Assembly (NCBI RefSeq): GCF_000717055.1
Contig: NZ_JNXI01000019.1
Span: 151,189-215,188, forward strand
Length of the DNA: 64,000 nucleotides
From: Streptomyces iakyrus
GTDB taxonomy: Bacteria; Actinomycetota; Actinomycetes; Streptomycetales; Streptomycetaceae
Direction of reading: 5' to 3'
Position numbers and translations under genes: made by a program. Below the pieces are notes generated by a model, which saw only the letters and a list, made by a program, of their open reading frames with translations, was not told where the DNA came from and did no database searches. Positions 59,411 to 64,000 of this stretch are shown one piece after another (the stretch's first letter is position 1; each line of letters opens with the position of its first letter).

Positions 59411-60628
59411 GTGACAACGCCGAACATTTCAGCGCGGCGCACTCTGGGGGCCTGTGCCGCCCTGATGGTCGGCGCCCTGACGCTCACCGCCTGCGGTGGC
59501 AGCGCCAACGCCAAGGACGACGAGAAGGGCGGCAAGGGCGACCCGAAGACGTCCGTCGCGAAGATCGCCATCTCGGCGAAGGACGGGTCGACCGGCGCGT
59601 CCATCAACGCCACCGGCGTCAAGGTCAGCGACGGGAAGCTGACCGACGTGAAGATGACGGTGGCGGGCAGTGGCCAGGCAGTTGCGGGTTCGGTCTCCGC
59701 CGACGGCAAGGTGTGGAAGCCGAAGGAGCAGCTGGAGCGCGGGACGAAGTACCAGATATCCGCGACCGCCAAGGACGCGGACGGGCGGACGGCCGCGGCC
59801 AACTCCATCTTCACGACGGTGACGTCGTCGAACAGCTTCATCGGCACGTACACGCCGGACAACGGCACGACGGTCGGCGTGGGCATGCCGGTGTCGTTCA
59901 CCTTCGACAAGGCCATCACCGACCGGAAGGCCGTGCAGTCGCACATCACGGTCTCCTCCAGCAGCGGGCAGAAGGTCGTCGGGCACTGGTTCAACGGGCA
60001 GCGGCTCGACTTCCGGCCCGAGGAGTACTGGAAGGCCGGCTCCAAGGTCACGATGAAGATCGACCTGGACGGGGTCGAGGGCGCGAACGGCGTCTACGGC
60101 GTGCAGAAGAAGACGGTCACCTTCACGGTGGGCCGTTCGCAGGTCTCGACGGTCGACGCCAAGACCCAGACCATGACGGTCGTCCGGGACGGCAGGACCG
60201 TCAAGACGATCCCGATCTCGGCGGGCAGCCCGGAGCACACCACGTACAACGGGCAGATGGTGATCTCCGAGAAGTTCGTGCAGACCCGGATGAACAGCCG
60301 GACGGTCGGGCTGGGCGGGGAGTACGACATCCCGGACGTGCCGCACGCGATGCGTCTGACGACGTCGGGCACGTTCATCCACGGCAACTACTGGTACAAC
60401 AAGGGCAACCCGCCGTTCGGCCGCCAGGGCACCAGCCACGGCTGCGTCGGTCTCGCCGACGTCCAGGGCGCGGGCGGCAGCACGCCGGCCAAGTGGTTCT
60501 ACGACAACTCCCTCATCGGGGACGTGGTGATCGTGAAGAACTCCCCCGACACGACGGTGGCGCCGGACAACGGGCTCAACGGCTGGAACATGGCGTGGGG
60601 CCAGTGGGTCGCGGGCAGCGCCTCCTGA
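59411..60628 (+). CDS. L,D-transpeptidase lipoprotein
   Basis: 405 residues from GTG. Lipoprotein signal: ARRTLGACAALMVGALTLTAC with the Cys of LTAC. Then one or two Ig-like/bacterial-Ig domains, and a YkuD catalytic domain with HGNYWYNKGNPPFGRQGTSH and the nucleophile in SHGCVGL. It makes 3-3 peptidoglycan cross-links, an activity not blocked by most penicillins, complementing the PBPs of this window. An intrinsic terminator follows closely. Confidence 0.94.
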   Translation: MTTPNISARRTLGACAALMVGALTLTACGGSANAKDDEKGGKGDPKTSVAKIAISAKDGSTGASINATGVKVSDGKLTDVKMTVAGSGQAVAGSVSADGKVWKPKEQLERGTKYQISATAKDADGRTAAANSIFTTVTSSNSFIGTYTPDNGTTVGVGMPVSFTFDKAITDRKAVQSHITVSSSSGQKVVGHWFNGQRLDFRPEEYWKAGSKVTMKIDLDGVEGANGVYGVQKKTVTFTVGRSQVSTVDAKTQTMTVVRDGRTVKTIPISAGSPEHTTYNGQMVISEKFVQTRMNSRTVGLGGEYDIPDVPHAMRLTTSGTFIHGNYWYNKGNPPFGRQGTSHGCVGLADVQGAGGSTPAKWFYDNSLIGDVVIVKNSPDTTVAPDNGLNGWNMAWGQWVAGSAS

Positions 60629-60642
60629 CCACCTGAAAGACC

Positions 60643-60660
60643 ACCCCAGCTGGGGTTTTT
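60643..60660 (+). terminator. Rho-independent terminator after L,D-transpeptidase gene
   Basis: ACCCCAG-CTGGGGT is a perfect 14-bp palindrome followed by TTTT. A second hairpin, GGGCCGCGCG (60673-60682) with CGCGCGGCCC (60692-60701), follows and precedes another TTTT. Confidence 0.9.
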
Positions 60661-60807
60661 GACGGACCGACCGGGCCGCGCGGGAACTTTTCGCGCGGCC
60701 CGCGCGTTTTCCCGGACGTACGTTTTCTCGGTTCCCGGACATGATGTCCGACCGAGGGGCTACCGTATGCACCCACAAGGTGACATGCAGCAACGCCGGG
60801 AGAAACC

Positions 60808-61554
60808 TTGAGCGTTCCGTACGAGACGGCAGCGTACGAACCCCACGACTCGCCCGAGACTCCGGAGGAGCACCTCGCGCGACTCCTCGGCCGCGCCCTG
60901 AACTCCTTCGAGCTACCGGACGAGACGATAAGGCGCCTGGACTGCGCGCTGGTGCACGACGGTTCGCTGCACTCCGCGCACCACAGCGCGGGCCTGCACC
61001 GGGAGACGTACCGGCACACGTGGCTGCTCGCCGACGGTTCGGCGCTCACGCTCTGGGAGCTCGTCCACAACACCGCGCCGGGCAGCGAGCCGCATCACGA
61101 GGTGTACGCCGACGAGGAGGAGCTGCGCGCCGCCACCCTGCGGCTGCCGCTGCCGCCGGACACCCCGGACTTCGAACTGCCGGTGACGGTCCAGCTGTCA
61201 CCGGTCCCCGCTCCCCGGCACGCGTACGCCGCGGAGAACTCCGCGGACCACGCTCGCCGTTTACTGCGCCGGGCGGAGAACGCGGACCGGCCGGGCGCGG
61301 ACACGGCGGCCCTGCTGGCCACCGCGTCGGGGCACCAGATCACCCAGGCCTTCGGCCGCCCGTGCCGCGCGGGCCGGGCGGGCCTGGGCTTCTCGCTCTA
61401 CGAGCACGCGTTCCTGCTGCGTGACGGCGAGGAGGTCTCCCTCTGGGAGGTCGAGCACACGGCGACGCCGGACGGGCGGCACATGTGCGAGGTGTACGCC
61501 AGTGAGGAAGCGGCGCGCGATGCGATGGAGCGGCGGGCTTCGCAACTCTCCTGA
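60808..61554 (+). CDS. DUF6227-like protein with internal duplication
   Basis: 248 residues from TTG with GGGAG 5 nt upstream. Two similar modules: TYRHTWLLADGSALTLWELV with HHEVYADEEELRAAT (first half), and LYEHAFLLRDGEEVSLWEVE with MCEVYASEEAARDAM (second half). The protein is acidic, soluble, without signal. Streptomyces relatives are hypothetical; DUF6227 is recalled, not proven. Confidence 0.75.
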   Translation: MSVPYETAAYEPHDSPETPEEHLARLLGRALNSFELPDETIRRLDCALVHDGSLHSAHHSAGLHRETYRHTWLLADGSALTLWELVHNTAPGSEPHHEVYADEEELRAATLRLPLPPDTPDFELPVTVQLSPVPAPRHAYAAENSADHARRLLRRAENADRPGADTAALLATASGHQITQAFGRPCRAGRAGLGFSLYEHAFLLRDGEEVSLWEVEHTATPDGRHMCEVYASEEAARDAMERRASQLS

Positions 61555-61585
61555 GGCGGACCGGCCTCAAGGCAGACGACTTCCG

Positions 61586-61744
61586 CTAGAGGCCTGTGTC
61601 GCCGAGTCGGCGCACCAGGTCGGCGAAGGCGGCTCTCTCCTCGGTGGTCAGCTCCACGGACTCCGACCGGGGGCCCGTCTGCCGCTGTTGCGGGAGGGCG
61701 GGGAGCGGGTGGCCTTCGGGCCATCGGGAGATGTGCTCGGGCAT
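61586..61744 (-). CDS. Small hypothetical protein
   Basis: 52 residues: MPEHISRWPEGHPLPALPQQ at the start, then VELTTEERAAFADLVRRLGD near the end. GGGGC lies just before the ATG. Codon use has the genome's third-position GC bias, but the frame is short and no domain is seen. Confidence 0.45.
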   Translation of the reverse strand: MPEHISRWPEGHPLPALPQQRQTGPRSESVELTTEERAAFADLVRRLGDTGL

Positions 61745-61760
61745 GCGCCCCAGTAGACAC

Positions 61761-61790
61761 CACGGCCCGGGACTTCGGTCCCGGGCCGTG
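61761..61790. terminator. Strong hairpin with TTCG tetraloop
   Basis: CACGGCCCGGGAC (61761-61773), TTCG, then GTCCCGGGCCGTG (61778-61790): 13 perfect pairs. It lies 72 bp beyond the fruA stop on the minus strand and probably ends the fructose operon transcript. Confidence 0.85.
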
Positions 61791-61861
61791 ACTTTCGTGA
61801 TCTATCTCGCAGGTGGCATGAACGGTTCACACGCCTCGAAAGGGGCGAACCTCCGGCCGTT

Positions 61862-63934
61862 TCACGCCGCGACGGGCTGCTTCGTCTCCGCCGTCCGGGC
61901 CGTGCCGCCCTCGCCGGAGGCCGGTGCGGCACCCTCGACCGGCTTGCGCAGGCCCTTGAGGACGATCACCAGGGCCGTCGTGACGCAGACGCCCGCGGCG
62001 ATGGCGATCAGGTAGAGGAACGCGTTGCCGATCAGCGGTACCACGAAGATGCCGCCGTGCGGGGCGCGCAGCGTGGCGCCGAAGGCCATCGACAGGGCTC
62101 CGGTGACCGCGCCGCCGGCCATGGAGGCCGGGATGACGCGCAGCGGGTCGGCCGCGGCGAACGGGATCGCGCCCTCGGAGATGAAGGAGGCGCCGAGCAC
62201 CCAGGCGGCCTTGCCGTTCTCACGCTCGGTCTGGGTGAAGAGCTTGCCGCGCACGGTCGTCGCCAGGGCCATGGCCAGGGGCGGGACCATGCCAGCCGCC
62301 ATCACCGCGGCCATGATCTTCATCGCCGAGTCGCTGGGGCTGGCCACCGCGATACCGGCCGTGGCGAAGGTGTAGGCGACCTTGTTGACCGGGCCGCCGA
62401 GGTCGAAGCACATCATCAGGCCGAGGAGGGTGCCGAGCAGGATCGCGTTGCTGCCGGACAGGCCGTTGAGCCAGTCGGTCATGCCCTTCTGGGCCTCGGC
62501 GATGGGCTTGCCGATGACGACGAACATCAGGAACCCGACGATCGCCGAGGAGATCAGCGGGATCACCACCACGGGCATGATGCCGCGCAATGCCGCCGGG
62601 ACGTTCACCTTCTGGATCGCCATCACCACGCCGCCGGCGATCAGACCGGCCGCCAGGCCGCCGAGGAAGCCGGCGTTGATGTTGAACGCGATCATGCCGC
62701 CGACGAAGCCGGGTACGATGCCGGGCCGGTCGGCCATGCCGTAGGCGATGTAGCCGGCCAGGACCGGGACGAGGAAGCCGAAAGCGACGCCGCCGATCTG
62801 GAAGAGCAGGGCCGCCCAGCTGTCGGCCTGGGTCCACAGGAAGTGGTCCATCACCGACGGAGCCTTGTTGATCTTGTAGCCGCCGATCGCGAACCCGAGG
62901 GCGATGAGCAGACCGCCCGCGGCGACGAACGGCACCATGTAACTGACGCCGGACATCAGCCACTTGCGCAGCTTGGTGCCGTAGCCCTCGCCGGAGTCGC
63001 CCGCGCGGTCCACCGGGGAGGCCGGGGCGGAACCGGAGGAGACCTCGCCGCGCGCGGCCTTCTCGCGGACCTCGGCGATGAGTTCGGCGGGGCGGTTGAT
63101 GCCGGCCTTCACCCCGACGTCGACCGTGGCCTTTCCGGCGAACCGCTCCTTCTCCCGCACGGGCACGTCGTGGGCGAAGATCACGGCGTCGGCCGCCGCG
63201 ATGACCTGCGGGTCGAGCCGGGTGAAACCGGCCGATCCCTGGGGCTCGACGGTGAGTTCCACGCCCGCCTCGCGGCCGGCGTTCTCCAGGGACTCGGCCG
63301 CCATGTAGGTGTGGGCGATGCCGGTAGGGCAGGAGGTGACGGCGACGATGCGGAACGGCCGCTCCTCAGCAGGGGCGGTGTCGTCGGTGACCGTGGCAGG
63401 GGCGGTGTCGTCGGTGACCGTGGCGGCGGCGGGAGAGGCCGCTCCCGCCGACGCCACGGTGTCTTCGGAACCCGCCGGTGCGGGTGCGTCCGGCTCGTCG
63501 CCGCGGATCAGGGCCGCCGCGGCCGGCGCATCGCCCACCGCGCGCAGGGCGTCGGTGAACTCGCTGTTCATCAGCTGCCGGGCCAGCGACGACAGGATCG
63601 TCAGATGGGCGTCGTCCGCACCGGCCGGCGCGGCGATCAGGAAGATCAGGTCGGCGGGGCCGTCGGGGGCGCCGAAGTCGATGCCGGAGGCGCTGCGGCC
63701 GAAGGCAAGCGTCGGCTCGGTGACGTGCGCACTGCGGCAGTGCGGGATGCCGATGCCGCCGTCGAGGCCGGTCGGCATCTGGGCCTCGCGGGCTGCCACG
63801 TCGGCGAGGAAGCCGTCCAGGTCGGTCACCCGGCCCAGGGCCACCATGCGCTCGGCGAGGGCTCGCGCCGCCGCTTCCTTGGTTTCGGCGGACAGGTCGA
63901 GATCGACCAGGTCCGCCGTGATCATGTCGCTCAT
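61862..63934 (-). CDS. fruA: Fructose-specific PTS permease EIIABC
   Basis: 690 residues, domains in order A-B-C. EIIA: active His in GGIGIPHCRSAHVTEP. A Pro/Ala/Thr linker with a duplicated VTDDTAPAT. EIIB: phosphocysteine in VAVTSCPTGIAHTYMAAE. EIIC from about residue 320: SGVSYMVPFVAAGGLLIALG, GFVGGMIAFNINAGFLGGL, LGGPVNKVAYTFA and FISEGAIPFAAADPLRVIP. It imports fructose as fructose-1-phosphate using HPr. The ATG follows AGGAG by 8 nt. Confidence 0.95.
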   Translation of the reverse strand: MSDMITADLVDLDLSAETKEAAARALAERMVALGRVTDLDGFLADVAAREAQMPTGLDGGIGIPHCRSAHVTEPTLAFGRSASGIDFGAPDGPADLIFLIAAPAGADDAHLTILSSLARQLMNSEFTDALRAVGDAPAAAALIRGDEPDAPAPAGSEDTVASAGAASPAAATVTDDTAPATVTDDTAPAEERPFRIVAVTSCPTGIAHTYMAAESLENAGREAGVELTVEPQGSAGFTRLDPQVIAAADAVIFAHDVPVREKERFAGKATVDVGVKAGINRPAELIAEVREKAARGEVSSGSAPASPVDRAGDSGEGYGTKLRKWLMSGVSYMVPFVAAGGLLIALGFAIGGYKINKAPSVMDHFLWTQADSWAALLFQIGGVAFGFLVPVLAGYIAYGMADRPGIVPGFVGGMIAFNINAGFLGGLAAGLIAGGVVMAIQKVNVPAALRGIMPVVVIPLISSAIVGFLMFVVIGKPIAEAQKGMTDWLNGLSGSNAILLGTLLGLMMCFDLGGPVNKVAYTFATAGIAVASPSDSAMKIMAAVMAAGMVPPLAMALATTVRGKLFTQTERENGKAAWVLGASFISEGAIPFAAADPLRVIPASMAGGAVTGALSMAFGATLRAPHGGIFVVPLIGNAFLYLIAIAAGVCVTTALVIVLKGLRKPVEGAAPASGEGGTARTAETKQPVAA
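63371..63424 (-). repeat. Perfect 27-bp tandem duplication inside fruA linker
   Basis: 63371-63397 and 63398-63424 are identical and in frame, encoding a repeated nine-residue VTDDTAPAT unit between EIIA and EIIB. Confidence 0.9.
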
Positions 63935-63944
63935 CGCGGGCTCC

Positions 63945-64000
63945 TTAGCACGCGTATCGCCCGGTGGGAGGGGTGGGCGGGGAGGGGGACGGGGGTGCGG
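63945..64000 (-). CDS. Possible 3' end of an upstream gene (1-phosphofructokinase expected)
   Basis: An open frame enters from the right edge and ends at TAA 63947-63945 (C-terminus PPTGRYAC), with the stop merged into the AAGGAG of fruA. In Streptomyces fruK precedes fruA. Only 17 Pro-rich residues are visible, so identity rests on operon expectation. Confidence 0.35.
   Translation of the reverse strand, partial: APPSPSPPTPPTGRYAC

Noticed and set aside
1..64000. Prophage, integrative element or secondary-metabolite cluster
   Set aside because: No integrase, phage structural genes, att repeats at the tRNA-Ala gene, or PKS/NRPS-type genes are present; gene content is core chromosome.

Overview
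The window is very GC-rich DNA with the codon usage of a high-GC actinomycete. GTG, ATG and occasional TTG starts are mixed, and many start codons sit 6-7 nt after a TANNNT box. An SsgA-like sporulation protein, a whiJ-like regulatory trio, a protein O-mannosyltransferase, a tricorn protease and a SepX-type membrane protein point to Streptomyces. From memory, the gene order matches the conserved chromosomal core of S. coelicolor (the stretch from ispE/ksgA through ssgE and mscL to fruA). It is not a prophage, an arm-type region or an obvious biosynthetic cluster.

Layout. 1-12.6 kb: a PQQ-type beta-propeller membrane protein (cut by the window edge), an ABC-F ATPase, an ankyrin/HEAT protein, ispE and rsmA (4-bp overlap), rpfB, a TatD nuclease, a zinc-ribbon protein and rsmI, all on the minus strand, then pmt on the plus strand. 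12.6-13.4 kb: a non-coding stretch with several hairpins. 13.4-17.3 kb: two tandem penicillin-binding proteins and the sporulation gene ssgE. 17.4-20 kb: a cobalt/nickel ECF transporter (cbiMN-cbiQ-cbiO). 20-24 kb: ohrR-ohr, a serine hydrolase, a DUF1876 protein, a DMT exporter and a YbaK-type editing protein. 23.9-25.6 kb: an IS200/IS605 element with intact tnpA and a broken tnpB, abutting ybaK. 25.6-28.6 kb: a zinc alcohol dehydrogenase and the DUF397/XRE/HATPase trio. 28.6-35.2 kb: an MMPL exporter with its TetR regulator and the tricorn protease. 35.3-39.4 kb: a Baeyer-Villiger-type monooxygenase, alpha/beta-hydrolase and SDR operon with a divergent MerR gene. 39.4-41.4 kb: xthA, a GNAT, a membrane protein and tRNA-Ala(CGC).

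41.5-47.6 kb is a conserved actinobacterial cell-division and cofactor locus: sepX/glpR, rimJ-like, mogA, moaC, moeA/glp, galU, and a divergent 5-formyl-THF cyclo-ligase. A penicillin-acylase-family Ntn hydrolase, a CPA1 antiporter and an MFS transporter follow. Next is an FmdB-family zinc ribbon behind a near-consensus CIRCE element, which matches the heat-inducible chaperone Ruc of mycobacteria. Then come MTA phosphorylase, tandem repeats and DnaA-box-like sites, a SAF-domain protein, mscL, an LtrA protein, a P1/DmpA peptidase, an L,D-transpeptidase lipoprotein, a duplicated-domain protein, and the fructose PTS permease fruA at the right edge.

Themes. Many genes serve the cell envelope and division: PBPs, L,D-transpeptidase, RpfB, SsgE, SepX, Glp, Pmt, galU. 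Redox and stress genes (OhrR/Ohr, the Ruc-like chaperone, TetR-MMPL) sit beside their likely operators. The most interesting signals are the CIRCE-Ruc pair, the SepX-Glp locus, the Nur-like box at the metal transporter, the four-copy GACAG array in the whiJ-like trio, and the degenerate IS touching ybaK.
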